Of a stretch of DNA of 64,000 nucleotides, positions 8,635 to 17,888 are shown piece by piece (the stretch's first letter is position 1; each line of letters starts with the position of its first letter). The stretch is from Methylobacter luteus IMV-B-3098 (GTDB lineage Bacteria; Pseudomonadota; Gammaproteobacteria; Methylococcales; Methylomonadaceae): positions 2,780,789 to 2,844,788 of the forward strand of contig NZ_KE386569.1 of NCBI RefSeq assembly GCF_000427625.1. Reading direction: 5' to 3'. The translations under genes and the position numbers were made by a program. Under the pieces are notes generated by a model, which was not told where the DNA came from, ran no database searches, and saw only the letters and a program-made list of their open reading frames with translations.

Positions 8635-9204
8635 TCAGTCTCGCGCCGAGATATGCATTTCGCCATTTTCCTGCTTCATGTTGAAATGCTGCAGGATATT
8701 CATGCCGAGCAAGGGCTGGCTTAAGTTCGGCACAATCATCGTCTGTGCATTCTTAATCACGAAATGTCCAAACTTGAGTTCGGATATGACGGCCGTGCAG
8801 GCGCCGGTTCGTCCGTTGGCGGTCTCCATGACTACCTGGTTCTTGCAGGCAATCCCGGCATCAGAAGCGAGTGAGCCCGGCAATGAGACGGCAGAGGCGC
8901 CGGTATCGATTACGAATGTCAGTGGCTTGTCGTTAATGGAGCCTCCCAGGAAATAATGCCCGTTGGCGGCCTGCTTAATGACGAGTTCCTGGTGATTCTT
9001 ATTCTCCGATTTTTTTTCGGGCGGCTTTTCTTTGATCACGGACGTCCATGAAGAAACCGTCTTGACACTATCTGAGCAGGCCGATTTCTGGTAAATGATG
9101 CGGCCTTGCTGGTTCTTGCATTTATGGATCGTGTCATTGCTCCAGGCATTCGTGCCGAGCGTGGCCAGTCCTATGGATAACAACAATAAGTTATTTTTTT
9201 TCAT
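8635..9204 (-). CDS. Retropepsin-like aspartic protease with DUF4124 domain
   Basis: The 189-residue product begins with a signal peptide (MKKNNLLLLSIGLATLGTNAWS). A DUF4124-like segment follows (IHKCKNQQGRIIYQKSACSD), then a single-lobe aspartic protease of the retropepsin/clan AA type with catalytic motif FVIDTGASAVSLP and a C-terminal LLGMNILQHF hydrophobic-glycine motif. Such enzymes work as homodimers, here expected in the periplasm. I placed the start at 9204 because upstream residues of the longer frame look like read-through of the adjacent repeat, and the signal peptide begins there. The substrate is unknown. It is a single-gene unit. Confidence 0.82.
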   Translation of the reverse strand: MKKNNLLLLSIGLATLGTNAWSNDTIHKCKNQQGRIIYQKSACSDSVKTVSSWTSVIKEKPPEKKSENKNHQELVIKQAANGHYFLGGSINDKPLTFVIDTGASAVSLPGSLASDAGIACKNQVVMETANGRTGACTAVISELKFGHFVIKNAQTMIVPNLSQPLLGMNILQHFNMKQENGEMHISARD

Positions 9205-9231
9205 GATTTCCCTTTGTTGATTGGGGCAACT

Positions 9232-9298
9232 TGTAGGCTGGGTTGATAAACCCAGCATAGGCAGCGTTGGAATGCTGGGTTTATCAACCCAGCCTACA
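9232..9298. repeat. Palindromic intergenic repeat, family A, copy 3
   Basis: A near-perfect palindrome: TGTAGGCTGGGTTGATAAAC at the left pairs with the mirrored arm ending AACCCAGCCTACA at the right, with a loop of about 15 bases. It sits upstream of the protease gene and downstream of comM. Confidence 0.9.
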
Positions 9299-9391
9299 AC
9301 TATTTAAAGAATAGCAGACGTTTGTGATCGAATGTCAAAAGCAGGCGTTCTAGGCGAATTCGACCCTACAGTGTATTTACGGCTGTAAGAT

Positions 9392-10903
9392 TCATTTAAC
9401 GCTTCTATCCAGTTTGCGGTAACTGATCGCTTCGCTCAAATGCGTGATTTCTATCTGTTCCGAATGGGCCAGATCGGCAATGGTCCGTGCGAGCTTGAGA
9501 ATGCGATGATAGGCGCGATTCGACAGGCCGAATTTGTCCATGGCCTGCTCCAGCAGCCGGTGTCCTTGCTCGGATAACGGGCAGAACTGTTTGACTTCCT
9601 TGGCCGTCAATGCCGCGTTGGCCTTGCCGCTGCGCGCGACGGCGAGGTTGCGTGCTTCTTCGACGCGCGCCCTGATCGTCGCGCTGCTTTCCTCGCCATC
9701 CGGCGAACCTTTGCGCAGAACCTCATGCGGAACCCGAGGCACTTCCAGGTGCATGTCGATGCGGTCGAGCAGCGGGCCGGAGACTCTGGCCCTGTAGCGC
9801 ATGACCTGCTCCGAAGTGCAGTGGCATCGGCCCGAGACATCGCCCAGATAACCGCAAGGGCACGGGTTCATGGCCGCGATCAATTGAAAGCGAGCCGGGA
9901 AATCGGCTTGCCGGCTGGCGCGTGAAATTGTGATGTGGCCCGTTTCCAGGGGCTCGCGCAGCACTTCCAGCACCTTTCTGTCAAATTCGGGCAGTTCATC
10001 AAGGAACAAGGCGCCGTTATGCGCGAGCGAAATCTCGCCGGGCCGGGGATTGCCTCCGCCGCCGACCAGTGCCGCCGCCGAGGCCGTATGGTGAGGGGCG
10101 CGGTAGGGCGGCTTCAGCCAGTTCGCCACATCGAGCCCCTGGTCGCTGATCGAGGCGATGGCGGCGCTTTCCTGAGCCTGCTGTTCGGACAGCAGCGGCA
10201 GAATGGTCGGCAGGCGCGCGGCCAGCATAGACTTGCCGGTGCCGGGCGGGCCCAGCATCAATAGATTATGCGAGCCGGCCGCGGCGATTTCAAACGCGCG
10301 TTTGACATGGTACTGGCCATGCACATCGGCAAAGTCGATAGGGTCGCTCTGTACGCTTTGTACGGGTTGCGGAGGTTCCGGTTGTATCAGGCTTTGTCCG
10401 CTCAGATGCGCGCAGACTTCCAGCAGATGGCCGGCCGGCATGATCTCTATGCCTTTAACTAACGCGGCTTCTGCAATATTTTCTCTGGGCAGCAGCAGTT
10501 TTCTGCCGTTATTCCGAGCCTGTATCGCGACCGGCAACACGCCATTGATCGGCCGCAGCTCGCCGCCCAGAGACAGTTCGCCAATGCATTCATACTGATC
10601 CAGGCTGGCGGTCGGGAGCTGGTTTGATGCGGCCAGAATGCCCAGCGCGATGGCCAGATCGAAGCGGCCGCCCTCTTTGGGCAGATCGGCCGGTGCCAGG
10701 TTGATCGTGATGCGCTGGGCCGGAAACTCGAAACGCGAGTTCAGGATTGCGCCGCGCACGCGGTCCTTGCTTTCCTTGACGGCAGCCTCGGGCAGGCCGA
10801 CGATGGACAGCGCCGGCAGGCCGTTGGACACGTGCACTTCGACCGTGACCAACGGTGCATTAATGCCGGAACGGCCCCGGCTGTAGATAACGGCTAATGC
10901 CAC
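9392..10903 (-). CDS. comM: ComM / YifB family Mg-chelatase-like AAA ATPase
   Basis: This 503-residue protein is of the YifB/ComM family. ComM is a hexameric helicase that promotes branch migration when DNA taken up by natural transformation recombines. The N-terminal Lon-substrate/S5-like domain (about residues 20-140) is followed by the AAA core with Walker A GPPGTGKS near residue 220, Walker B LFLDELPEF, and the Mg-chelatase-like C-terminal region with a cysteine pattern (CPCGYLGD, CHC). The presence of comM together with type IV pilin genes in the window fits competence, but that is inference. It is last in a run with ubiK, marR and speE on the same strand. Confidence 0.92.
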   Translation of the reverse strand: MALAVIYSRGRSGINAPLVTVEVHVSNGLPALSIVGLPEAAVKESKDRVRGAILNSRFEFPAQRITINLAPADLPKEGGRFDLAIALGILAASNQLPTASLDQYECIGELSLGGELRPINGVLPVAIQARNNGRKLLLPRENIAEAALVKGIEIMPAGHLLEVCAHLSGQSLIQPEPPQPVQSVQSDPIDFADVHGQYHVKRAFEIAAAGSHNLLMLGPPGTGKSMLAARLPTILPLLSEQQAQESAAIASISDQGLDVANWLKPPYRAPHHTASAAALVGGGGNPRPGEISLAHNGALFLDELPEFDRKVLEVLREPLETGHITISRASRQADFPARFQLIAAMNPCPCGYLGDVSGRCHCTSEQVMRYRARVSGPLLDRIDMHLEVPRVPHEVLRKGSPDGEESSATIRARVEEARNLAVARSGKANAALTAKEVKQFCPLSEQGHRLLEQAMDKFGLSNRAYHRILKLARTIADLAHSEQIEITHLSEAISYRKLDRSVK

Positions 10904-10968
10904 TGAGCAGAGTCTCAGGCTATTTCCGGATGGCGACTGAAATCGTCCCCACAGAAGAAAATCGGCGT

Positions 10969-11229
10969 TTAGAGGTCGGCTTTATCAAGGATTTGCGCTT
11001 CCATGGCCGCGACGCGTTTTTCCAGGTCTTCGAGCTTGGAGCGGGTTTTGGCCAGAACCGCTTTCTGCACTTCAAACTCTTCACGCGTGACCAGATCCAG
11101 CTTGCCTAAGGCGCCCTGCAAAATGGCGTGGAAGCTTTTTTCCAGGTCATCTTTCAGGTTGCTCAGACCGGGCGGGATGGCGCCGGCCAGGCGGCTGGCA
11201 AGATCATCTAGGGCTTTGGGATCAAACAT
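10969..11229 (-). CDS. ubiK: Accessory factor UbiK (BMFP family)
   Basis: This short helical protein of 86 residues contains the BMFP pattern: a central DLVTREEFEVQKAVLAKTR segment and a C-terminal coiled coil (LEDLEKRVAAMEAQI). UbiK helps the ubiquinone-biosynthesis complex work under aerobic conditions and can bind membranes. A GAGAGA-type ribosome site precedes the ATG. It lies between the MarR gene and comM. Confidence 0.88.
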   Translation of the reverse strand: MFDPKALDDLASRLAGAIPPGLSNLKDDLEKSFHAILQGALGKLDLVTREEFEVQKAVLAKTRSKLEDLEKRVAAMEAQILDKADL

Positions 11230-11287
11230 GGGTCTCTCTCTTTTTAATAAGGTAAAAGGCTACAGGTCGAATATCGGCCTGTTTCAG

Positions 11288-11866
11288 TTAAGCGGCCGCT
11301 ATGTCAGCAGGCTTATGCTCGCGGCAGATTTTTTCAGTATCCAGGCGGCTTAACGGCACCTGGGCCAGGTCGCATTGGTAGTGGTTGTCGATCTCGTCGA
11401 AATGGGTACACGAGTTGCAGACGCCAAAAGTTCTGGCATTATTGGTCATCTGCAACGTCCGCAGCATTGAATTCAATGCATCGCCGAGCGTCGAATATTT
11501 TTTAATCGCCAGGGCGTTTTCTGCCTGCGCGAACACATCGAGCGCAGCCAGTTCGTCCAGCAGTCGCGCGCCGGATCTGGACAAGGCCAGATGCACGACG
11601 CGCCCGTCCTCGGCATCATTGCTGCGTTCGATATAGCCTTTGCGCTCAAGGACCTGTATCGTTTGCGAAACAGTGCCCTTGGTCAGGCCCAGATATTCAG
11701 CCACGGCTACGGGTGTGTCGCTGCACCAGTTACAGCGGGACAGATAATTCAGCACCTGGATATGGATCGGTTGCAAGCCAATCGCGGCATATTTCTTTCG
11801 CTCTTCCGAACGCACCAGGGTGCTGATGCGCTCGATCAATTTAAACGTGTCTTTTAATTCCTGCAT
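11288..11866 (-). CDS. MarR family regulator with C-terminal cysteine cluster
   Basis: The 192-residue product has a MarR winged-helix core (HIQVLNYLSRC, TPVAVAEYLGLTKGTVSQTIQVLERKGYIER, DGRVVHLALSRSG) over residues 25-110. After the dimerisation helices it carries a 50-residue tail with CNSC, a later C (YQCD) and a final C (KICREH) plus histidines, spaced like a metal or iron-sulfur site. Ordinary MarR proteins end before this tail. The gene starts five bases after the stop of spermidine synthase, so it is likely co-transcribed with speE. What it regulates is not visible; the tail suggests a metal or redox sensor. Confidence 0.85.
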   Translation of the reverse strand: MQELKDTFKLIERISTLVRSEERKKYAAIGLQPIHIQVLNYLSRCNWCSDTPVAVAEYLGLTKGTVSQTIQVLERKGYIERSNDAEDGRVVHLALSRSGARLLDELAALDVFAQAENALAIKKYSTLGDALNSMLRTLQMTNNARTFGVCNSCTHFDEIDNHYQCDLAQVPLSRLDTEKICREHKPADIAAA

Positions 11867-11871
11867 TCAAC

Positions 11872-12723
11872 TTACTTCAAGGCAATAGCTTTTTTAAAGA
11901 ACTCGGGCTGGGCCAATGAAGCCTTATGAATGTCGACGTTATAATAAGTTGTGTCAAAGTTTTTGTTGGCGGAGTCCAGTTCCCTGAATTTTGCCAGACT
12001 GGCCTTGCTGGCGATCGTGGCGCTCCACCAGCCGGATGGATAGATGGTTTGCGGGAAGAACAGCGTTTGCAGGTGCTCGAAACCGGCCGAACTCATGGCA
12101 TCGCGCATCTCGCCGATCAGCTTCATGTGATACAGGGGAGATTCGCTTTGCTGCACGACCATGCCGTGCTCGGACAAGCAGTTGAAGCAGTCGCGATAGA
12201 ACGCCTTGCTGAACAGGCCTTCGGCAGGTCCTACCGGGTCGGTGCTGTCGACGATGATAATGTCCACGGAGTTGGGCTCCGCATCTTTCACCCATTTGAT
12301 GCCGTCGATGAATTTCAGGTCGGCCCGAGGATCGTTATTGGACTCGCACAGCTCAGGGAAGTAGATTTCGGCCAGGCGCGTGACGCGCTCGTCGATATCG
12401 ATTTGCACGGCCTGTTCGACGGATGGGTGCTTCAGGACTTCCCTCAAGGTGCCGCAGTCGCCGCCGCCGATGATCCAGACTCTTTTCGGATCGGGGTGCG
12501 TGAATAAAACCGGATGACTCATCATCTCATGATAGAGGAAATTATCGCGCGTCGATACCATCGTGCAGCCGTCGATAACCATCAGATTGCCGAAGCCCTC
12601 GGTTTCATATATTTCAATAAATTGATATTCCGATTGCTCCTCGTGCAACTTTTGTTTAAATTTTAACGAAAAGGCGGATTCAGCACCTGGGACTTGCTCG
12701 GTAAACCACTGAGACGGATTCAT
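11872..12723 (-). CDS. speE: Spermidine synthase (polyamine aminopropyltransferase)
   Basis: The 283-residue enzyme transfers an aminopropyl group from decarboxylated SAM to putrescine. Family motifs are YETEGFGNLMVIDG, NFLYHEMMSHPVL, the nucleotide-binding loop IIGGGDCGTLREV, and VDSTDPVGPAEGLF with the catalytic Asp. The binding loop reads GGGDCG where most homologues have GGGDGG. The gene is divergent from arginine decarboxylase with an 81-bp shared promoter gap, so two polyamine steps are paired here. The agmatine-to-putrescine enzymes and SAM decarboxylase are not in the window. Confidence 0.95.
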   Translation of the reverse strand: MNPSQWFTEQVPGAESAFSLKFKQKLHEEQSEYQFIEIYETEGFGNLMVIDGCTMVSTRDNFLYHEMMSHPVLFTHPDPKRVWIIGGGDCGTLREVLKHPSVEQAVQIDIDERVTRLAEIYFPELCESNNDPRADLKFIDGIKWVKDAEPNSVDIIIVDSTDPVGPAEGLFSKAFYRDCFNCLSEHGMVVQQSESPLYHMKLIGEMRDAMSSAGFEHLQTLFFPQTIYPSGWWSATIASKASLAKFRELDSANKNFDTTYYNVDIHKASLAQPEFFKKAIALK

Positions 12724-12804
12724 TATCTGTGTTCCTAAAAACGAATAAACAAATCGATATTATATTAGAATTCTCGCGTATTTAGGCGGAATGGAGTTAA
12801 AAAG

Positions 12805-14643
12805 TTGTATTTAAATGATTCAAAGACGTGGACCATCGAGCATTCGGCGCAAACCTACGGCATAGAAAACTGGGGCGACGGTTACTTTGCGATCAATACC
12901 GACGGGCACGTCTGCGTAAGGCCGAGCTCCGACAAAGCCGTCGAAATCGATCTGTACGAGATAGCCGGATCGCTCAAGGACAAGAACCTGTCCCTGCCGG
13001 TCCTGGTGCGCTTTACCGACATCCTGAAAGACCGCGTCAAACGCCTGCAGGCCGCCTTCCAGAAAGCCTGTCTCCACAATGACTACCAGGGCCGCTACAC
13101 GCCCGTCTACCCGATCAAGGTCAACCAGCAGCGCAAAGTCGTCGAGGGCATTCTGGCCAGCGACAATGTCGGGCTGGAAGCGGGCAGCAAGCCCGAGCTG
13201 CTGGCCATTATGGCTTTATCGACCCAATCCGTCGTGATCTGCAACGGCTACAAGGACCGAGCCTATATCCGCCTGGCGCTGATTGGACTGAAGATGGGGC
13301 TGAATCTGTATCTGGTCATTGAGAAGCCCTCCGAGCTGGAACTGATCATCGAAGAAGCCGCCCGCCTGAACGTCAGGCCGCAACTGGGCGTGCGCATCCG
13401 GCTGGCCAGCATCAGCGCCGGCAAATGGCAGAACAGCGGCGGCGAGAAATCCAAGTTCGGCTTTCATGCCAATGAAGTGCTGGGGCTGATCGAGCGCCTC
13501 AAACAGGCGAACCTGCTCGATACCCTCAAGCTCATGCATTTTCACATGGGCTCGCAGATCGCCAATATCCACGACATCAAGGTCGCGCTGAAGGAAGCCG
13601 GGCAATTCTACGTCGAACTGCACCGCCAGGGCGCCCCTATAAAAATCATCGATGCCGGTGGCGGCCTCGGCGTCGATTACGACGGCAGCAAATCGCGGCG
13701 CGAATCGTCGATCAATTACAGCATGGACGAATACGCGCAGAACATCGTGCGCAGCTTCGCCGAAATCTGCGCCGAAAAACAGGTGCCGCAGCCCGACATC
13801 ATTACCGAATCGGGCCGCGCGATCACCGCGCATCATGCCATCCTGATCACCAACGTGACCGATATCGAATCGGTCTATACCAATGATTCGGCCAGACAGC
13901 CCCTGAGCAACGGACAGAACATCGTCGAGCGTTACCATGACGCGCAATTTGCGCTGTCGGAAGCCCGCGCGCAGTTCAATCAGGATAAGCTGAGCATTAC
14001 CGAGCTCGCGCAGGCCGAGAACGACTATGCGATCATCTGTCAGCAGATCAAAAACAGCCTGAACCCGAACAGCCAGAACGAGGCCACGATATTGCAGGAG
14101 CTGAACGAAAAGCTGGCCGACAAGGTGTTCTGCAACTTCTCGCTGTTCCAGTCCATGCCCGACATCTGGGGCATCGAACAGATCTTCCCGATCATGCCCA
14201 TACACCGGTTGGACGAACGGCCCGCGCGGCGCGCCGTGATCCAGGACCTGACCTGCGATTCGGACGGCCGCATCGACCAGTACATCGACGGCCAGAACAT
14301 CGAAACGACGCTGGCGCTGCATGAAATCGACTGCAAGGAACCGTATCTGATCGGCTTTTTCATGCTGGGCGCCTACCAGGAAATCCTCGGCGACATGCAC
14401 AACCTGTTCGGCGATACGCATTCGATCAATATCGAACTCGACGACAGCGGTTATCATTTCTACGATCTGCTCGAAGGCGAGCATGTCGGCGATCTGCTCG
14501 ACTACGTCCATATCTGCACTGAGGAGTTGAAGACCGCCTACCGTGAAAAACTGGCCAAGAGCCCTATCAGCGAACAGGAGCGGCAGGATTACGAAAAAGA
14601 GCTGGTTGCCGGCTTGACAGCCTATACCTATCTGGAGCGGTAA
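12805..14643 (+). CDS. speA: Biosynthetic arginine decarboxylase
   Basis: This PLP enzyme of 612 residues converts arginine to agmatine, the first step of the agmatine route to putrescine. The N-terminus WTIEHSAQTYGIENWGDGYF is typical; the PLP lysine is K105 in PVYPIKVNQQ; the glycine-rich phosphate loop reads IDAGGGLGVDYDG; and a C-terminal HSINIELDDSGYHF block is present. The start is TTG at 12805, chosen because a GGAG site lies eight bases upstream and no in-frame ATG gives the conserved N-terminus. It is divergent from speE, and the dehydrogenase downstream begins one base after its stop. Confidence 0.94.
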   Translation: MYLNDSKTWTIEHSAQTYGIENWGDGYFAINTDGHVCVRPSSDKAVEIDLYEIAGSLKDKNLSLPVLVRFTDILKDRVKRLQAAFQKACLHNDYQGRYTPVYPIKVNQQRKVVEGILASDNVGLEAGSKPELLAIMALSTQSVVICNGYKDRAYIRLALIGLKMGLNLYLVIEKPSELELIIEEAARLNVRPQLGVRIRLASISAGKWQNSGGEKSKFGFHANEVLGLIERLKQANLLDTLKLMHFHMGSQIANIHDIKVALKEAGQFYVELHRQGAPIKIIDAGGGLGVDYDGSKSRRESSINYSMDEYAQNIVRSFAEICAEKQVPQPDIITESGRAITAHHAILITNVTDIESVYTNDSARQPLSNGQNIVERYHDAQFALSEARAQFNQDKLSITELAQAENDYAIICQQIKNSLNPNSQNEATILQELNEKLADKVFCNFSLFQSMPDIWGIEQIFPIMPIHRLDERPARRAVIQDLTCDSDGRIDQYIDGQNIETTLALHEIDCKEPYLIGFFMLGAYQEILGDMHNLFGDTHSINIELDDSGYHFYDLLEGEHVGDLLDYVHICTEELKTAYREKLAKSPISEQERQDYEKELVAGLTAYTYLER

Positions 14644-14644
14644 T

Positions 14645-15502
14645 ATGAACGCGGGCATGATCGGACTCGGCGCGATGGGCACCGGCATGGCTAGAAACCT
14701 TGCCAGCGCGGGTTATTTGACGGGCATATACAACCGTACGGCGGCAACGGCGCAGAGCCTGGCCGAAGGGCTAGGCGTGACCGCTTATGCACAACCTGAA
14801 GCATTGGCCGCTGAAGTCGATATCGTCCTGATCTGCGTTTCTGCAGATCAGGATGTGCTGGATGTCGTGAATGCCATAGTCCTAACCATCAAGCCCGGAT
14901 CGGTCGTCATCGACATGTCGACGGTCAGCAGCGAGACGGCCAAAAAAGCCGCCACGATACTGGCCGAAAAACAGGTCGTCTTTCTCGATGCGCCGGTATC
15001 GGGCGGCGTCGAAGGCGCCAACAAAGGCACGCTGGCCATGATGGTAGGCGGCGATGCCGATGCTCTGGAAAAAGTCCGGCCGGTACTGGAGGCTATGGCG
15101 AGCCGTATCATGCACATGGGTCCGACCGGCGCGGGTCAGAATACGAAAGCCGTCAATCAGATCATGGCCGCCGGCATCAATCAGGCCGTGACCGAAGCGC
15201 TCGCCTTCGGGCAGGCGCAGGGCCTGCCCATGGATAAGGTTATCGACGTCATTTCCGGCGGCGCTGCCGGCAACTGGTTTCTCCAGCATCGTGGCCCGAC
15301 CATGACGCGCGATACCTTCGCACCAGGCTTCAAGCTGGCGCTGCATCATAAGGATCTGAAAATCTGCCAGGCCATGGCTTGGCAAATCGGCGCATCGACG
15401 ACGCTGATCGATATGACGCTGGCCGATTACGAGCAGTTAATGGCGGCAGGATTTGGCGATGAGGATATTTCGGCGCTGTACCGGTTGAAGAAAAAGCTAT
15501 GA
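14645..15502 (+). CDS. Beta-hydroxyacid dehydrogenase (GarR/MmsB-like)
   Basis: This NAD(P)-dependent reductase of 285 residues belongs to the 3-hydroxyisobutyrate/tartronate-semialdehyde family. It has the Rossmann motif GLGAMGTGMARNLASAGY at the N-terminus, the substrate motif DAPVSGGVEGA near residue 120, and the catalytic lysine in KAVNQIMAAG. It begins one base after the speA stop and is probably co-transcribed, though no metabolic link with polyamines is obvious. Tartronate semialdehyde, hydroxyisobutyrate, succinic semialdehyde or glyoxylate are possible substrates. Confidence 0.88.
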   Translation: MNAGMIGLGAMGTGMARNLASAGYLTGIYNRTAATAQSLAEGLGVTAYAQPEALAAEVDIVLICVSADQDVLDVVNAIVLTIKPGSVVIDMSTVSSETAKKAATILAEKQVVFLDAPVSGGVEGANKGTLAMMVGGDADALEKVRPVLEAMASRIMHMGPTGAGQNTKAVNQIMAAGINQAVTEALAFGQAQGLPMDKVIDVISGGAAGNWFLQHRGPTMTRDTFAPGFKLALHHKDLKICQAMAWQIGASTTLIDMTLADYEQLMAAGFGDEDISALYRLKKKL

Positions 15503-15581
15503 GTAGGGTACGCACCGCGTACCACATTCAAAATGTTGCAAGTGGATAAAACTCAGGAAAGGTACGCAATGCGTACCCTAC
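15503..15581. repeat. Palindromic intergenic repeat, family B, copy 1
   Basis: The arms are GTAGGGTACGCACCGCGTACC at the left and GGTACGCAATGCGTACCCTAC at the right; each arm is itself a small palindrome. The middle (GTTGCAAGTGGAT) is shared with the copy at 30568, which lies in the opposite orientation. It starts directly after the stop of the upstream dehydrogenase and may act as a transcript end. Confidence 0.85.
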
Positions 15582-15594
15582 GAAATTGGCCGGA

Positions 15595-16095
15595 TCAGTT
15601 AGCCCCGCAGCAGCGCTTGAACTTCTTGCCGCTGCCACAGGGGCATGGTGCATTCTTGCCCTGGTTGGTCTGTAATCCAATCTTGCCTATCGATTTGACG
15701 ATACCGTCCAAGTAAAACCAGCGGCCGTTGATTCGGGTAAAGCGGCTGGCCTCATTCATCACATGCTCCTCGCCATCCTGTAGAAAATACGCTTTAAATT
15801 CCACGAGCCCCTTGTTGTCCTTGATGCCGCCTTTCTTAGTACCGACGATCTCCAGCTTCTGCCACTCGGCTTTTTCCCTGGAAAAGTCGATCGCCGCAGG
15901 CCGCGTGGTCGCATCCCAGGTGGCCAGCAAATAGGCTTCATCCTGCCGGGCATAAGCGGTGAAACGCGAACGCATCAGGGTTTCGGCCGTAGGCGCGGCT
16001 TTTTCTCCGCTGTGATATTGGCCGCAGCATTCAGCATAATCGAGGCCGGAGCCGCAAAGGCAAGGCTTATTTGCCCCAGCAATCGGCATTTGCAT
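15595..16095 (-). CDS. YchJ family protein with two SEC-C metal-binding motifs
   Basis: The 166-residue product has a SEC-C zinc motif at each end: [13 protein letters not shown] near residue 12 and [13 protein letters not shown] at the C-terminus, with the NTF2-like YchJ core between ([20 protein letters not shown]). Function is not established; SEC-C motifs bind zinc and often contact other proteins. The start overlaps the last 29 bases of the pilin gene in another frame, so it is probably translated from the pilin transcript. A second ATG lies two codons in. Confidence 0.85.
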   Translation of the reverse strand: MQMPIAGANKPCLCGSGLDYAECCGQYHSGEKAAPTAETLMRSRFTAYARQDEAYLLATWDATTRPAAIDFSREKAEWQKLEIVGTKKGGIKDNKGLVEFKAYFLQDGEEHVMNEASRFTRINGRWFYLDGIVKSIGKIGLQTNQGKNAPCPCGSGKKFKRCCGAN

Positions 16096-16471
16096 AGCTT
16101 CCCGTAGTCAGTTTTCCAGCTTGATTGACCGCAAATGTGCCGCAACTGTCGCCTGTCTGTGAACCGGTTGGTGTCGCGGTCATTGTGTAAGTTGTAGCAT
16201 CAGCACTTGCCACAGCAATCGTATAGTAGCCATCGGCTGATGTGCCGGATATACCTGCCTCAGCAAGGGTGCCATAGTCCGTATGGTTAGCGCGGTATTT
16301 TTCCTGCGCCAATTGAGCGTTCAACAAGGCCGCCTTAGCGTCGGCGCGTTTAGCCCGCTTTACATATTCGGTATAGGAAGGATAAGCAATCGACGCAAGA
16401 ATACCAACAATAGCTACTACAATCATCAGTTCCAGCAGAGTAAATCCGGCAAGTCGTTTAAACGTATTCAT
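16067..16471 (-). CDS. pilE: Type IV pilin (PilE-like)
   Basis: The 134-residue product has a short leader ending in glycine and the class III methylation/cleavage motif [26 protein letters not shown], with Glu5 after the cleavage point. The mature domain has a C-terminal disulfide pair (DSCGTF and ADCWGK), as in PilE-type pilins. It is probably a pilus subunit exported and processed by PilD. It is divergent from the minor-pilin operon at 16649 with a 177-bp gap that should hold both promoters. Confidence 0.88.
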   Translation of the reverse strand: MNTFKRLAGFTLLELMIVVAIVGILASIAYPSYTEYVKRAKRADAKAALLNAQLAQEKYRANHTDYGTLAEAGISGTSADGYYTIAVASADATTYTMTATPTGSQTGDSCGTFAVNQAGKLTTGSYANADCWGK

Positions 16472-16648
16472 TGATTCACCTTTTCAAGTTGTTTGTCCGC
16501 TTAAGAATAGCATAACCCTCTATCTTTATCCGCGTGATGCAGGCAAACCGATTAGCGTTCCGATTCAGCCGATAAACGGCGTCCGGCACGCCTGTCAGGA
16601 ACCGATACTCAATCTATACTTAATTTGAAACAAAAATGGGGATCAGAC

Positions 16649-17116
16649 ATGAAAAAATTAAGGAGTTCGGGTTTCTCGCTGCCCGAGCTAATGATAGTCA
16701 TCGCCATCATCGGCATTATAGCAGCGCTGGCGGTGCCTTCTTATCAGGACATACTTGAACGGAATCGGTTAAAGCAGGCCGTGGAGTCGTTGGCGGACGA
16801 TCTGAAATTTGCCAGAACAGAAGCCATAAAACGCAGTGCCAATGTGACGTTAACTCTAGCGGCGGGCTGGTCTTATACCATCACTAGTGCAGGCAATACG
16901 CTGAAAACCGTGCAAGGCAGTCAATTTCAAGGCATTTCATTAGATGCAGCTGATAGCGTGACGTTTTCTTTTAAACGTGGGACGGCTAGTGCCATGGGGT
17001 CGACATTGAGTTCAGCACATTATGATGCAAGAGTTATTGTTGCTGATGTAGGCCGGGTAAGAATCTGTACGCCTGATGATGCGACAGGACTGCCAAGTTA
17101 TCCGGATTGCGACTAA
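16649..17116 (+). CDS. GspH/FimT family pseudopilin
   Basis: This 155-residue minor pilin begins [20 protein letters not shown]; the cleavage site is after Gly8 and Glu5 of the mature protein is present. GspH/FimT-type features follow ([22 protein letters not shown]). The start at 16649 is preferred over an upstream ATG because a GGGGAT site precedes it and the leader then has the usual length. First gene of a four-gene minor-pilin operon; FimT/FimU proteins prime pilus assembly and some bind DNA during uptake. Confidence 0.85.
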   Translation: MKKLRSSGFSLPELMIVIAIIGIIAALAVPSYQDILERNRLKQAVESLADDLKFARTEAIKRSANVTLTLAAGWSYTITSAGNTLKTVQGSQFQGISLDAADSVTFSFKRGTASAMGSTLSSAHYDARVIVADVGRVRICTPDDATGLPSYPDCD

Positions 17117-17135
17117 ACCAATGCAGAGGATCAAC

Positions 17136-17861
17136 ATGAAAAAACAATCCGGCTATACACTTATCGAAATTATGATTGCCCTGTTGCTGGGGCTAATCGT
17201 TGTAGCGGCAACCATTACTATTTATATCACTACGGTTAAAGGCAGCTCTGATGTTATCAAGTCCGCTCGTTTGAATCATGATCTGGACTCAGCCTTGGCT
17301 TTAATGGTTAACGATATTCGCCGGGCAGGTTACTGGGGCGGGGCAATGATTGGCTCGGACAGTCGTGATAACCCTTTCACAGTACCAGACACCACCGATT
17401 TACAAATTCCGTCGGCCAGTTGCATTTTGTATACCTATGATGACAATGCCAGCGGCGCCAATACATTGAATGATACAACCGACGATGTTGACGCAGATGA
17501 GTATTACGGCTTCAGGCTCAATGAAGGCAATATCCAAATGCGCTCTACAAACATCGGCTGTGATGACAATGGATGGGCAACACTTAATGTCAGCGAGGGC
17601 AGCGAGCGGATCGATGTGACTAACTTAACGTTTACCGAATCCTTTAAATGTTTAAGAAAACGGCTAGGCGTTGCCGACCAAAGTTATGACACTACCTGTG
17701 CTGCTGCTATCGCGGCAGGCAATATTGTTGCCGATGACCGTGTGATTGAGACTCGCGAAATTTCCATTGCACTGGCGGGACGAGTCAACAGCGATCAGGC
17801 GGTTACTAAAAGTCTTGCAGGCCGCGTAAAAATAAGAAACGACCGTATCTTTACGCAATAG
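17136..17861 (+). CDS. pilW: PilW family minor pilin
   Basis: The 241-residue protein starts MKKQSGYTLIEIMIALLLGL with a prepilin cleavage site and mature Glu5. It is followed by the PilW-type region (DSALALMVNDIRRAGYWGG). I use the ATG at 17136, with an AGAGGA site upstream. It contains several cysteines (ASCILY, NIGCDD, FKCL, TTCAA) likely to form disulfides in the periplasm. Second gene of the minor-pilin operon. Confidence 0.83.
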   Translation: MKKQSGYTLIEIMIALLLGLIVVAATITIYITTVKGSSDVIKSARLNHDLDSALALMVNDIRRAGYWGGAMIGSDSRDNPFTVPDTTDLQIPSASCILYTYDDNASGANTLNDTTDDVDADEYYGFRLNEGNIQMRSTNIGCDDNGWATLNVSEGSERIDVTNLTFTESFKCLRKRLGVADQSYDTTCAAAIAAGNIVADDRVIETREISIALAGRVNSDQAVTKSLAGRVKIRNDRIFTQ

Positions 17862-17888
17862 TATAGAGAAAAACCCAGGGCAAAAAAT

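Noticed and set aside
13216-14688. 490-codon open frame antisense to speA
   Set aside because: It lies entirely over a strongly conserved arginine decarboxylase, and its product has low-complexity, valine/isoleucine- and arginine-biased composition typical of antisense frames in GC-rich genes.
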